64,000 bases of DNA from an uncultured Clostridia bacterium (lineage in GTDB: Bacteria > Bacillota > Clostridia > Oscillospirales > Ruminococcaceae), in assembly GCA_945910815.1 (NCBI GenBank), contig CAMDZD010000001.1, positions 124,001-188,000 of the forward strand, in the 5' to 3' direction. Below are positions 19,244 through 29,904 of this stretch, piece after piece. Positions within the stretch are counted from its first letter, which is position 1; every line of letters starts with the position of its first letter. A program made the position numbers and the translations under genes. Under the pieces are notes generated by a model. The model worked only from the letters and a program-made list of their open reading frames with translations. It ran no database searches and had not been told where the DNA came from.

Positions 19244-19828
19244 TCACCGTTCAGTGTTTTTTTTGCAGAAACGCACATAAAAATTATATCCCTCAACAGT
19301 GCAGGCGGGAATAACTCCGCCCTTTTTCAGTACGGATTCAATAGAAAATTCAAACGCCTCAAGCATAGCCTTTTCAATATCCGAATAAACAAGCTTACGC
19401 ATTTTATCTACGTCCTTATAATCCCTTTCGGCTGAAACCAAATCAGCGAGATAAACAATTTCCTCAAGACGGGACATACCTGCTCTGCCGACTGTATGGA
19501 AACGAACGGCATTGATAATATCTATATCCTCAACGCCAAATTCCTTTTTTATAAAGTAAGCCCCTGCAATTCCATGAAGAAGTGAACGTGTTTCGAGTTC
19601 TTCACGGCAGACGGAAAATTTACTTTCAACTACAAGATTATACTGTTCTTCGGCTGGAATTTCCTTGCATATATCATGAAGAAGTCCGGCAAATTCAGCT
19701 TTTTCGGGGTCTTCACCGTAAAGCATTGCAAGCTTTATACACTCTGCTGAAACGTTTACGCTATGGATATATCGTTTTTTTGAAAGTCTTTCCTTAAGAA
19801 ATATTTTTTTATTCTCTATGTTATACAA
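19244..19828 (-). CDS. yqeK: YqeK-family HD-domain Ap4A hydrolase
   Basis: RYIHSVNVSAEC, AGLLHDICKE, IVYLADLVSAERDYKDVDKMRK. Confidence 0.92.
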   Translation of the reverse strand: MYNIENKKIFLKERLSKKRYIHSVNVSAECIKLAMLYGEDPEKAEFAGLLHDICKEIPAEEQYNLVVESKFSVCREELETRSLLHGIAGAYFIKKEFGVEDIDIINAVRFHTVGRAGMSRLEEIVYLADLVSAERDYKDVDKMRKLVYSDIEKAMLEAFEFSIESVLKKGGVIPACTVEGYNFYVRFCKKNTER

Positions 19829-19852
19829 ATTCCATACACCTCTGCCAGATAC

Positions 19853-20446
19853 TTATTTATACAAATTATTCGATGTAATATATTGTACTACATTTTTATT
19901 CAAATAGCAAGCATAATTCTCATTTTCTCTTATTTTTTTTCTTATTTCTGTTGATGATGCCGGAAAAGGAGATACAGGGCAGATGATAATTTTACCAAAT
20001 TGCGAAAGCTCATCGGATTTTTCTGAAATAAGTTCAGAATCGCCTTTTTCTCTTGATACAACGGCAAGAGTCACAAGCTTCATAATATCCCTGAAACGAT
20101 ACCACTTTTCAAAGCTAAGGAGCATATCGCTTCCAATTAGCATATAAAGTTCATCATTCGGAAATTTTTCTCTGAAATGTTCTGCTGTATATATGCTGTA
20201 ACTTATGCGTTTACAGTTCAGTTCATACTGACTGACTTCAAATCCCTTTTCCTCCGCAACAGCAAGCTCAAGCATTTTAATGCGGTGAATTTCCGGAACG
20301 TATTCGGCACTTGATTTATGAGGAGATATTTTTGAAGGTACAAATATTACACGGTCAAGACCAAGGCTGTCCCTGACGCTTTTTGCAAGATGTATATGTC
20401 CGCTGTGTACGGGGTTAAAGCTCCCGCCGAATATGCCTGTTTTCAC
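19853..20446 (-). CDS. nadD: Nicotinate-nucleotide adenylyltransferase
   Basis: TGIFGGSFNPVHSGHIHLAKSV, FVPSKISPHK, LIGSDMLLSFEKWYRF, SSTEIRKKI. Confidence 0.95.
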   Translation of the reverse strand: MKTGIFGGSFNPVHSGHIHLAKSVRDSLGLDRVIFVPSKISPHKSSAEYVPEIHRIKMLELAVAEEKGFEVSQYELNCKRISYSIYTAEHFREKFPNDELYMLIGSDMLLSFEKWYRFRDIMKLVTLAVVSREKGDSELISEKSDELSQFGKIIICPVSPFPASSTEIRKKIRENENYACYLNKNVVQYITSNNLYK

Positions 20447-20736
20447 AGCTTTATATCAATAACGGGTTCTTTGAGATTTCTCTTGAATAATACGAATCTT
20501 GTTCCTATTACCTGAACTACCTCCGAACCGGTTTTTTCAGCGATTTCACGTGAAGCCTCCTGTGCAGAATATTCACTGTTATCAAGTACACGCAGTTTTA
20601 TAAGTTCTCTTTTTCGGAGGGCATCGGAAATCTGATTTATCAGATTTTCGGAAATTCCGCTTTTTCCAATCTGGAATATAGTTTCATAAGTGCTTGCTAT
20701 ACCTTTAAGTAAAGCTCTTTGCTTGCTTGTAAGCAT
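20443..20736 (-). CDS. yhbY: YhbY-family RNA-binding protein
   Basis: MLTSKQRALLKGIAS...FQIGKSGISENLINQISDALRKRELIKLRVL. Confidence 0.93.
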   Translation of the reverse strand: MLTSKQRALLKGIASTYETIFQIGKSGISENLINQISDALRKRELIKLRVLDNSEYSAQEASREIAEKTGSEVVQVIGTRFVLFKRNLKEPVIDIKL

Positions 20737-20738
20737 AA

Positions 20739-21332
20739 TTAATTACCATACCTTTCATTGAGTAAATTATAAAGTGATTCAAGTGCCTTTGCACGGTGAC
20801 TTATTTTATTTTTTTCATCTGATGATATTTCGGCAAATGATTTTTCACCGTACATAAATACAGGGTCGTATCCGAATCCGTTTGTGCCTCTTTTTTCAAA
20901 TCCGATAAATCCGGAACATTCTCCGGAAAGAAAATTGTTTTCACCGTTCTGGTCTATAAATGAAATCACACAGCAGAATTTTGCAGAGCGTTCGGATTCG
21001 GGAATATTTCTGAGTTCTTCAAGGAGCTTTTCACATTCCATTCCCTTGGGAGCATATCTTGCGGAATACACCCCCGGTTTACCTCCGAGACAGTCAACAC
21101 AAAGACCGCTGTCGTCAGCGATAACAGGAAGTTTTACAATATCATATACAGCCTTAGCCTTGATATATGCATTTTCGGAGAATGTTTTGCCGTTTTCATC
21201 AGGATTTACGTCTGCACCTGCATCTTTCTGTGAAATCACTTCTATTCCGAGTGGTGAAAGTATCTGACGTACTTCCCTGAGCTTATTTTCATTATTTGTA
21301 GCCATTACAAGCTTATCAATCTTCAATTTCAT
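20739..21332 (-). CDS. rdgB: XTP/dITP diphosphatase (RdgB/HAM1)
   Basis: VMATNNENKLREVRQIL, VIADDSGLCVDCLGGKPGVYSARYA, GFGYDPVFMY, SHRAKAL; start at 21332 inferred. Confidence 0.93.
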   Translation of the reverse strand: MKLKIDKLVMATNNENKLREVRQILSPLGIEVISQKDAGADVNPDENGKTFSENAYIKAKAVYDIVKLPVIADDSGLCVDCLGGKPGVYSARYAPKGMECEKLLEELRNIPESERSAKFCCVISFIDQNGENNFLSGECSGFIGFEKRGTNGFGYDPVFMYGEKSFAEISSDEKNKISHRAKALESLYNLLNERYGN

Positions 21333-22278
21333 CGTCCCCGCTTTCTGATTTTTCCTGAGAATTTTTTCCGGCATTTTCAAAAAGAGCCGTTACAAAGCTT
21401 CTGCTGTCGAAAGGCTGTAAATCATCAATTTTTTCACCGACTCCGATAAGCTTTACAGGAATATTGAGTTCGTTTTTTATTGGTATTACTATACCACCCT
21501 TTGCGGTTCCGTCAAGCTTTGTGAGGACGATTCCGGTAATATTGGCAGTTTCGCTGAAAAGTCTTGCCTGATTAACAGCATTCTGTCCTGTTGTTGCATC
21601 GAGTACAAGTAAAACTTCCTTTGAAGAATCAGGAGCTTTTGACTCCATAATTCTGTTTATTTTGGCAAGTTCGTCCATAAGATTTTTCTTGTTATGGAGT
21701 CTGCCGGCAGTATCTATAATAAGTATATCGCAGTTACGGGCTTTTGCGGCATCTATGGCATCATAGACAACTGCTCCGGGGTCAGAACCTTCGGAATGTT
21801 TTACAAGTTCGACTCCTGCACGGTCAGTCCATACCTGTAACTGGTCAATTGCAGCAGCTCGGAACGTATCGGCAGCCGCAACGAGAACCTTTTTCCCCTG
21901 CTGTTTGTACTGGTGACAGAGTTTTCCGATAGTTGTAGTTTTTCCCGCACCGTTTACGCCTATTACCATTATAATAGCCGGTTTTCCGGAAATATCTATT
22001 CCTATGTCATCACCCATCATATCTGCAACGATTTCCTGAATAAGTTCCATAATCATTGCAGGGTCAGTAACGCCACGTTCCTTAATTAATTTTCTGAGGC
22101 GTGTGCAGATTTCCTCCGAAGTTTCAACACCCATATCACCCATAATCATAGCTTCTTCAAGCTGTTCAAAAAGTTCCTCATCGATTTTAGTGAATGAGTT
22201 TACAACTCTGTGCATTCTGTTGATAACGGACTCTTTGGTTTTACGGAGTCCCTCTTTAATTTTTGAAAAAAATCCCAT
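21316..22278 (-). CDS. ftsY: Signal recognition particle receptor FtsY
   Basis: [53 protein letters not shown]. Confidence 0.96.
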   Translation of the reverse strand: MGFFSKIKEGLRKTKESVINRMHRVVNSFTKIDEELFEQLEEAMIMGDMGVETSEEICTRLRKLIKERGVTDPAMIMELIQEIVADMMGDDIGIDISGKPAIIMVIGVNGAGKTTTIGKLCHQYKQQGKKVLVAAADTFRAAAIDQLQVWTDRAGVELVKHSEGSDPGAVVYDAIDAAKARNCDILIIDTAGRLHNKKNLMDELAKINRIMESKAPDSSKEVLLVLDATTGQNAVNQARLFSETANITGIVLTKLDGTAKGGIVIPIKNELNIPVKLIGVGEKIDDLQPFDSRSFVTALFENAGKNSQEKSESGDDEIED

Positions 22279-22297
22279 TAAAAATCTCCTTTATATA

Positions 22298-25200
22298 TTA
22301 ATATTGTTCCATTTTAAGAAGTCTGGATATACCGTCCTCCTGCATTGTAACACCGTATAATACATTAGCTTCTTCCATAGCACTTCTTCTGTGAGTTATA
22401 AGTATGAACTGCGTTGTATCAGTAAAGTTTTTCAGATACTGTGCATAGCGTGCAACGTTGGATTCGTCAAGAGCTGCATCTATTTCGTCAAGTATACAGA
22501 AAGGCGAGGGCTTTAATTTAAGTATTGCGAAATATATAGCTACCGCTGTAAATGACTGTTCACCGCCCGAAAGTGATATAAGATTTTTTATTACCTTTCC
22601 GGGGGGAGCTACACTTATTTCAATACCCGATTCAAGAACGTTTTCGGGGTCAGTAAGTATAAGTTCCGCTGAACCTCCTCCGAAAAGCTCCCTGAATATG
22701 CTTTTGAAATTTCTGTTTATAATATTAAAGCTTTCGGAAAACATACGACACATATCACGGGTAAGCGTTTCAATAATATTTTCGAGTTCCTGCTTGGCTT
22801 TTTTGACATCATCAAGCTGTGAGGACATGAATTTATATCTTTCAGATACTTCCTTGTATTCCTCAACAGCACCTACATTTACATTTCCGAGAGCCTTTAT
22901 CTGATTTTTAAGACTTGTAAGCTTTTTCTGTGCATCTGCTATATTCTCAATTTTATCAGCAATTTTAACTGCCTCGGAGCGTGTAAGCTCATATGTTCCG
23001 AGGAGCTGTGAAACTATGCTGTCAAAATCACGCTGTGTAACTTCAAAGCGTTCCTTTAATCTTGTAACTTCTCCGAGGAGCTTATCCTTTGAGATATTTA
23101 TTTCCTTGAGACCTTTTTGCAGTTCCCTTACATGAATATTCTGTTCGTCATGAAGCTTTTTAAGCGATTCGATTTTTAAAAGATATTCTCCCGCATTGCT
23201 TTTGAAATCCGCAAGTTGTTTTTTCCTTTCAGAAATGAGACTGTTTTTTTCGGATATAATATTTTTCTGACTTAATATTTCATCACTGAATTTCTTCAAA
23301 TCATTCTGAATTTCATTTTCTGATTCAAGAAGTCTTGAATATTCCGTTTTCTGAAGTTCAAGGTCTTTCTGAAATCCTGCTTTGCGGATTGTCAAATCAG
23401 AAATTTTTCCGGAAAGTTCATTACGTTTTTTATTAAGCTGATTCAATTCATTCTGCTGACTTTCGGAATTTTTTTCAGTCTGATATATTTTATTTTCTAT
23501 ATCTTCAAGATTTTTCCTTGCGGATTCAAGGAACTGAGTATATTCAAGGATTTTGTTTTTATTTTCCTCACGCTTTGACTGTGCATTTTTCAGAATATTT
23601 TCAGCATTTATTTTATTTTCGGATATATTTTTAATTTCAGTATCAAGTCTTATTTTTTCGGATTCTGTGATTTTAAGAGATTCATTGAGATTTTTCAGTT
23701 CAGCTCTGAATTTTTCGGACTGACTTCGGAATTTTTCAGAATCCTCCGAAAGCTTCTGACGTTTAAATTCAAGTTCGGAGATTTCTCTTTCAATGCGTTC
23801 AAGTTCATTTTTTCGGGTAAATATTCCGGCTGAACGCTGTACCGAACCGCCAGTGAATGAACCTCCGGCATTTATAAGCTGACCGTCAAGCGTTACCGTG
23901 CGGAATTTGTATTTATATTTTTTTGCAAGTACTGATGCGGAATCAATATCTTCCGCAACAGCTGTATTTCCAAGAAGTGAATCCACAATCTCACGGTATT
24001 CTTCACTGCATTTTACAAGACCGCTTGCCGTTGAGATTAAATTTTCATCATTCAAAGCGGACTGCTCCGAGAATTTACGTCCCCTCACTGATGTAATCGG
24101 GAGAAATGTTGCACGGCCTGCCTTTTCTTCTTTAAGAAATCTTATACAGCGTTTAGCAGTTTCCTCATTTTCAACGATTATATTCTGCATAGCTCCGCCG
24201 AGAACCGTTTCAACAGCAACAGAATATTCCGGTTCAGTGTCTATAAGCTGTGCAACAGTTCCACGCACTCCGCTTAATCTTCCCTGCTTTGACGCTTTAA
24301 GTATCAGCCTGACACTTCCGGAAAAGCCTTCCATATTGTTTTCAAGTTCTTCAAGTATTTTTTTACGCTGTTTTTTGCTTTTATGTTCAAACAGAATTTT
24401 TTCAAGTTCGTTTTTTGATTCCTCAAAACGTGATTTTGCGGAGCTGTAAAGCCTTTCAGTACCCGAAATTTTATTACGGATTTCATTCAGGGATTCTGAA
24501 TTTTTTTCAAGCTGTGACTGTAAACTGCTTTTTTTCTGTTCAAATTCATCAAATATCTGCTGACTTCTTATCTGTGAATTTTCAAGTTCACTCTGCATAG
24601 ATTCGGCGGAACGGATATTATTCTTAAAAAGTTCGATATTCAGCCTGTATTCGTTTTGTTTCATATAATATGAATTAAGTTCAGCGTGATTTTTCTCGGA
24701 CAGCTTTCCGGATTCAAGAGATTTTTTTTCAGCTTTATGAAGTTCATCAGCAAGTTTCTGAAGTTCTGATTCCGTATTTTCAAGAATACTCTGAATTTCA
24801 GAAGTTTTCTTTTCAGCCGTATCAATATCCGACTGAATACGTTCAAGAAGTTCATTTCCGGAACTGGTTTTTTCCTCTATGGATTTTATATTATTCTGAC
24901 TGTGAAGTATATCATTTTCGTATACGGCAATATCAGATTTTATATTTGATGAATACTGTTCTTCCTCGAGAATTTTCTGACGGAGTTTATCGGATTCGAT
25001 ATTATTTTTCTGCATTTTGCGGTATCCTGTCTGAATTTTTTCCTCCTGAATTTTTATATCATTTTCAACGCTCTGAAATTCGCTTGATTTAATCATCTGC
25101 TGATTCTGAATATTTTCAAGCTTTGATTTTAATTCATTCAGTTTATATACCCATACGGAAACTTCAATTTTTTTCTGTTCAGCGGAAAGTTCAAGAAATT

Positions 25201-25840
25201 TTTCTGCTTTTTCTGATTGCTGTTTAAGAGGTTCGATTCTTGATTGAAGTTCAGAAATTATATCTGAAAGACGGATTATATTTTCCTGTGCAGATGCAAG
25301 CTTTCTTTCGGATTCCTCTTTTTTGTAGCGGAATTTTGAAATTCCTGACGCTTCCTCAAAAATACTTCTTCTTTCTGTACTTCTTGCACTTACTATTTCG
25401 GCAATTTTTCCCTGCCCTATTATAGAATATCCGTCACGCCCTAAACCCGTATCCATAAAGAGTTCATTTATATCCTTTAATCTGACGGATTTTCCGTTTA
25501 TTCTGTATTCGCTTTCACCACTTCGGTAAAGTTTTCTTGTGACTGAAATCATATCATCACAATCGGGAATTGTCTTGTCGGAATTGTCTATATTAAGTGT
25601 AACGCATGCAAATCCCATAGGTTTTCGTGAAACTGTTCCGGAAAATATAATATCCTCCATTTTGTTTCCACGCAATGTTTTAGTAGACTGTTCACCGAGT
25701 ACCCAGCGTACAGAATCACCGATATTACTTTTACCGCTTCCGTTAGGACCTACAACAGCGGTAAGACCTTTATCAAAATTAAGGGTTATTTTATCGGGAA
25801 ATGATTTGAATCCCTGTATTTCGAGTGATTTTAAGTACAT
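22298..25840 (-). CDS. smc: Chromosome segregation SMC protein
   Basis: AVVGPNGSGKSNIGDSVRWVLGEQS; hinge; LSGGEQSFTAVAIYFAIL; ILDEIDAALDESNV. Confidence 0.98.
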   Translation of the reverse strand: MYLKSLEIQGFKSFPDKITLNFDKGLTAVVGPNGSGKSNIGDSVRWVLGEQSTKTLRGNKMEDIIFSGTVSRKPMGFACVTLNIDNSDKTIPDCDDMISVTRKLYRSGESEYRINGKSVRLKDINELFMDTGLGRDGYSIIGQGKIAEIVSARSTERRSIFEEASGISKFRYKKEESERKLASAQENIIRLSDIISELQSRIEPLKQQSEKAEKFLELSAEQKKIEVSVWVYKLNELKSKLENIQNQQMIKSSEFQSVENDIKIQEEKIQTGYRKMQKNNIESDKLRQKILEEEQYSSNIKSDIAVYENDILHSQNNIKSIEEKTSSGNELLERIQSDIDTAEKKTSEIQSILENTESELQKLADELHKAEKKSLESGKLSEKNHAELNSYYMKQNEYRLNIELFKNNIRSAESMQSELENSQIRSQQIFDEFEQKKSSLQSQLEKNSESLNEIRNKISGTERLYSSAKSRFEESKNELEKILFEHKSKKQRKKILEELENNMEGFSGSVRLILKASKQGRLSGVRGTVAQLIDTEPEYSVAVETVLGGAMQNIIVENEETAKRCIRFLKEEKAGRATFLPITSVRGRKFSEQSALNDENLISTASGLVKCSEEYREIVDSLLGNTAVAEDIDSASVLAKKYKYKFRTVTLDGQLINAGGSFTGGSVQRSAGIFTRKNELERIEREISELEFKRQKLSEDSEKFRSQSEKFRAELKNLNESLKITESEKIRLDTEIKNISENKINAENILKNAQSKREENKNKILEYTQFLESARKNLEDIENKIYQTEKNSESQQNELNQLNKKRNELSGKISDLTIRKAGFQKDLELQKTEYSRLLESENEIQNDLKKFSDEILSQKNIISEKNSLISERKKQLADFKSNAGEYLLKIESLKKLHDEQNIHVRELQKGLKEINISKDKLLGEVTRLKERFEVTQRDFDSIVSQLLGTYELTRSEAVKIADKIENIADAQKKLTSLKNQIKALGNVNVGAVEEYKEVSERYKFMSSQLDDVKKAKQELENIIETLTRDMCRMFSESFNIINRNFKSIFRELFGGGSAELILTDPENVLESGIEISVAPPGKVIKNLISLSGGEQSFTAVAIYFAILKLKPSPFCILDEIDAALDESNVARYAQYLKNFTDTTQFILITHRRSAMEEANVLYGVTMQEDGISRLLKMEQY

Positions 25841-26904
25841 AGTTTTACCTCATATTTCGGGATTTTTTCATCTCCGATAATTTTTATATAAATTCCCTGA
25901 TTTCTGAAATATTCGATATTGCTCTTTTTCTGTCCGACAGCCTTGCTTATACAGTTCGGATTGACGGCAAGAATATGATTTCCATGTAATTTTTCAAGCT
26001 TTTTTCCTGTCTCATATTCATCATATTTCTGAGGGCGATTCAAATCAGCCATATCAAAAAGCTTTTCATATATAAGATGTTTGTATATTTCATTTTCGCA
26101 AAGTTCACGGAATGCAGGGTGATAAAATCCGCCAATCATATCCTTTTCAACAAATTCGCTTGCATGAAGTCCGCATTTTATTACTCTTATACCATTCTGT
26201 TCAAACATTTCCATCATCGTTGCTGTAATTTCAACAACGTCCTGAAAATCAAATTTTTCATCTTCACTGCAGAAAAGTTCATATTTCCCCGATTCATAAA
26301 GCTCGGCAAGCTTAGTTCCCTTAAGAATTACAACGGGATAAATTCTGACTGTATCAGGGTGAATTTCAATGATTTTATTCATTGTATCATATTCATCATT
26401 ACCATTGCTCTGATAAAGACCTATCATCATCTGCAAGCCGAGTTCAAAGCCGTACTGACGTATCAGTTCGCTTGCTTTGAAAACATCTTCTGCCGTATGT
26501 CCCCTTTCATTCGCCTCAAGAACCTTATTGCTCATCGACTGAGCTCCGAGTTCAATTGACGTAACATGATATTTTTTCAGAATATCAAGTATTTCAGTAT
26601 TGATACAGTCAGGACGGGTTGAAATGCGTATTCCCTTGAATCCTTTTTCGCCTGTAAATTCCTGAACGCTTTCAAGGAGTTCAAGCATATATTCACGTGG
26701 AACAGCTGTAAAGCTTCCACCGAAAAATGCTATTTCCGAATCTGATTTTTCGGGAATTTCATTATATGCCTGTTCACATATTCTTTTTACTTCTTCCGGA
26801 GAGGGAGCTTTCTGAGTACCGCTTATAGTATGCTGATTACAGAAACTGCACATATGGGGACAACCTGTATGCGGAATGAAAATTGAAATATTATTATGTT
26901 TCAT
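25831..26904 (-). CDS. Radical SAM protein (Elp3/YhcC-like)
   Basis: FIPHTGCPHMCSFCNQHTISG (CxxxCxxC), FFGGSFTAVP, RISTRPDCI; overlaps smc and rnc starts. Confidence 0.9.
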   Translation of the reverse strand: MKHNNISIFIPHTGCPHMCSFCNQHTISGTQKAPSPEEVKRICEQAYNEIPEKSDSEIAFFGGSFTAVPREYMLELLESVQEFTGEKGFKGIRISTRPDCINTEILDILKKYHVTSIELGAQSMSNKVLEANERGHTAEDVFKASELIRQYGFELGLQMMIGLYQSNGNDEYDTMNKIIEIHPDTVRIYPVVILKGTKLAELYESGKYELFCSEDEKFDFQDVVEITATMMEMFEQNGIRVIKCGLHASEFVEKDMIGGFYHPAFRELCENEIYKHLIYEKLFDMADLNRPQKYDEYETGKKLEKLHGNHILAVNPNCISKAVGQKKSNIEYFRNQGIYIKIIGDEKIPKYEVKLCT

Positions 26905-27583
26905 ATCCCATAAGCTCCAGAGCCTGTTTAGCAGCCATCTGTTCGGCTTCCTTTTTGCTTTTTCCTGTTCCCTCGCCGATTACGTTTGAATTTAAATGCA
27001 CTTCAACTACAAATCTCTTGTCGTGGTCGGGACCTTCTTCGCCTGCAAGAACATATTCAGCTTTTTCCTCGGGATTTTTCTGAACTATTTCCTGAAGAAT
27101 TGTTTTAAAATCGCTGAATGCCGGTTTTTTAAGACGCTGAATGTCCTCCGGAATAAATCTCAATATATGCTTTGAGGCAGATTCAAGACCTCCGTCAAGG
27201 AATATTGCAGCAATAACCGCTTCAAAGGCATCGGCAAGTATTGATGTTCTTTCACGGCCTCCCGTATTTTCCTCACCTTTTCCGAGAAGAATAAAATCTC
27301 CCAGATGTATCTGCTTTGCAAAGAGATAAAGTGATTTTTCGCATACAAGAGAGGCTCTCAGCTTAGTAAGTTCACCCTCTGCAATATGTGTGAGATGTTC
27401 AAAGAGATACTGTGAAACTACTATTGAAAGAACGCTGTCACCGAGAAATTCAAGGCGTTCATTGCTGACTCTTGATTTCTTTTTTTCGTTTGCGTATGAA
27501 GAATGTGAAAGTGCCTGAACAAGCAGGCTTTTATCCTTGAATTTATAGTTTAAAATTTCCTCAAATTTTTCAATATCTTCCAT
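26894..27583 (-). CDS. rnc: Ribonuclease III
   Basis: NERLEFLGDSVLSIVVSQYLF, LADAFEAVIAAIFLDGG, C-terminal dsRBD. Confidence 0.97.
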   Translation of the reverse strand: MEDIEKFEEILNYKFKDKSLLVQALSHSSYANEKKKSRVSNERLEFLGDSVLSIVVSQYLFEHLTHIAEGELTKLRASLVCEKSLYLFAKQIHLGDFILLGKGEENTGGRERTSILADAFEAVIAAIFLDGGLESASKHILRFIPEDIQRLKKPAFSDFKTILQEIVQKNPEEKAEYVLAGEEGPDHDKRFVVEVHLNSNVIGEGTGKSKKEAEQMAAKQALELMGYET

Positions 27584-27589
27584 TTTTGT

Positions 27590-28585
27590 TTACTCCTTAT
27601 TATCAGCGGATATGTAATCCGTAATTTTTCCGACGACATTTCCCTCAACGCATTTTTTAGCCTGACGTATTGCATTGAAAAATGCATTTGCATCGGAACT
27701 TCCGTGAGCTTTTATAACCGGTCTTGAAACTCCGAGAAGAACTGCCCCGCCGACTTCCTTATAATCCATCTGTTTTTTGAAAAGCTTTATCTTTTTCAAT
27801 ATGAGAAGTCCCGAAAGAAGTCCCGTAAATCCGGAGAAAATTTCCTTTACCTTATTTGCAAAAAATCTGCCCATTCCCTCATAAAGCTTTAAAAGCATAT
27901 TTCCGGTGTAGCCGTCTGCAACTACTACATCAACATCACCATTCGGAATATCTCTTGCCTCTATGTTTCCTACAAAATTTACGGGGGAATTTTTCAGAAG
28001 CTTATATGTTTCGAGTTCAAGTTCCCTGCCCTTTGTTTCCTCCGCACCTATATTAGCAAGTGCAATCTTAGGATTTTTTATGCCCATTACATTCGACATA
28101 TATGCACTTCCCATAAGTCCGAACTGTTCAAGCATTTCCGGACGACATTCCGTATTAGCTCCGGCATCAAGCAACATAAAATAGCCTTTTGCGGAAGGCA
28201 TTACAGGAGCAAGTGCAACACGCTTTACACCTTTTATTCTCTTTGCAATCATAGTAGCTCCCACTACTAATGCACCGGTACTTCCGGCGGATAAAAATGC
28301 ATCTCCCTTTCCGTCACGAAGATACTGCAAGCCGAGTGCAAGTGAAGTATTTTTTCCGGTTTTGACTATTTTGGAGGGTTCTTCATGAATATCAAATACT
28401 TCATCTGTATGGACTATTTCCATTTTGTCAAGACTGATATTATTATCCTCTGCACACTTCTTTATTATATCCTGATTTCCTGTAAGTATTATTTCAACAT
28501 CAAGTTCCCTGACTGCTCTCTCACAGCCCTTGAGAACTTCAAGAGGAGCATTGTCGCCCCCGAATGCATCAACTATTATTTTCAT
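27590..28585 (-). CDS. plsX: Phosphate acyltransferase PlsX
   Basis: KIIVDAFGGDNAPLEVLKGC, SAGSTGALVVGATMI, DGYTGNMLLK; start at 28585 inferred. Confidence 0.95.
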   Translation of the reverse strand: MKIIVDAFGGDNAPLEVLKGCERAVRELDVEIILTGNQDIIKKCAEDNNISLDKMEIVHTDEVFDIHEEPSKIVKTGKNTSLALGLQYLRDGKGDAFLSAGSTGALVVGATMIAKRIKGVKRVALAPVMPSAKGYFMLLDAGANTECRPEMLEQFGLMGSAYMSNVMGIKNPKIALANIGAEETKGRELELETYKLLKNSPVNFVGNIEARDIPNGDVDVVVADGYTGNMLLKLYEGMGRFFANKVKEIFSGFTGLLSGLLILKKIKLFKKQMDYKEVGGAVLLGVSRPVIKAHGSSDANAFFNAIRQAKKCVEGNVVGKITDYISADNKE

Positions 28586-29900
28586 CATCAAACCTCGCAA
28601 GACATTCATCAAAAGCTTTCAGGGCTCTTTCGGCATACGCACCATATTTAAGTTTTTTATCTTTGATTCTCACACCAAGTTCAGGGAGTATTCCCATATT
28701 GCAACCCATAGGCTGAAAATCCGTTACAAATTCATCGCTTATATATGCAGTCAATGCTCCTGTCATAGTTTCCCTCGGAAGTATAAGAGGATTTTTTCCT
28801 GTTATATTGCAGTACATATTTATTCCGGCTATAATACCGCTCATTGCGGATTCTATATAGCCCTCGACACCTGTCATCTGTCCGGCAAAGAATAATCCCG
28901 AACGTGTTTTCATTTCAAAAGTAGGTTTAAGAAGTCGTGGGCTGTCTATAAAGAAATTTCTGTGCATTACTCCATATCTTAAAAACTCGGCATTCTCAAG
29001 ACCTGTAATCATTGAAAACACACGTTTCTGCTCACCGAATTTTAAATTTGTCTGGAATCCCACAAGATTGTACATAGTACCCTCACGGTTTTCCTTTCGG
29101 AGCTGTACAACGGCATAGGGACGTTTGCCTGTTCTTTTATCGATAAGTCCGACAGGCTTAAGAGGGCCGAAACGCATTGTATCTTCTCCACGCTTGGCAA
29201 GTACCTCTATGGGCATACATCCCTCATATACCTTGAACGCCTTTTTATCAAAATCCTTTAATTCAGCAGATTCAGCGTTGATAAGTTCGTTATAAAACCG
29301 GATGTATTCTTCCTTATTCATAGGGCAGTTGATATAATCCGCATCGCCCCTGTCGTATCTTGACGCAAAAAATACAAGATTTTTATCAAGGCTGTCAAAA
29401 GTAACTATCGGTGCTGCGGCATCGAAAAAACTTAATCTGTTTCCGCATATTCTCTCTATATCCTTTGACAGTTCATCTGATGTAAGAGGGCCTGTTGCAA
29501 TAATTACGTTGCCGTCAGGAATTTTCTTTACTTCTTCGGATATGATATTTATATTTTTATGGGATTTTATTTTTTCCGTTACAAGAAGTGAAAATTTCTC
29601 ACGGTCAACAGCCAAAGCACCTCCGGCTTCAACGGAAGTTTCCTCTGCACATGGAACTATAAGCGAACCAAGACGACGCATTTCTTCCTTCAGGAGTCCT
29701 GCCGATGATTCAAGTCTTGACGCTTTAAGGGAATTGGAGCATACAAGCTCAGCAAAACCCTCAAATTTATGTGCAGGGGTATATTTTTTCGGTTTCATTT
29801 CAAAAAGGTTTACTTTGATACCCCTTTGTGCAAGTTGCCATGATGCCTCACAGCCGGCAAGACCTCCGCCTATAACTGTTACTGTATTGTTTTCTGTCAT
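28569..29900 (-). CDS. trmFO: TrmFO (folate/FAD-dependent tRNA m5U54 methyltransferase)
   Basis: VTVIGGGLAGCEASWQLAQRG, VCSNSLKA, FAGQMTGVEGYIESAMSG, ATG 29900. Confidence 0.95.
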   Translation of the reverse strand: MTENNTVTVIGGGLAGCEASWQLAQRGIKVNLFEMKPKKYTPAHKFEGFAELVCSNSLKASRLESSAGLLKEEMRRLGSLIVPCAEETSVEAGGALAVDREKFSLLVTEKIKSHKNINIISEEVKKIPDGNVIIATGPLTSDELSKDIERICGNRLSFFDAAAPIVTFDSLDKNLVFFASRYDRGDADYINCPMNKEEYIRFYNELINAESAELKDFDKKAFKVYEGCMPIEVLAKRGEDTMRFGPLKPVGLIDKRTGKRPYAVVQLRKENREGTMYNLVGFQTNLKFGEQKRVFSMITGLENAEFLRYGVMHRNFFIDSPRLLKPTFEMKTRSGLFFAGQMTGVEGYIESAMSGIIAGINMYCNITGKNPLILPRETMTGALTAYISDEFVTDFQPMGCNMGILPELGVRIKDKKLKYGAYAERALKAFDECLARFDDENNS

Positions 29901-29904
29901 ATTA

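Noticed and set aside
22458-22904. Plus-strand ORFs inside smc (22458..22904, 23898..24449 and others)
   Set aside because: Antisense to a clearly conserved SMC coding frame; sequence is composition-driven with no recognisable domain
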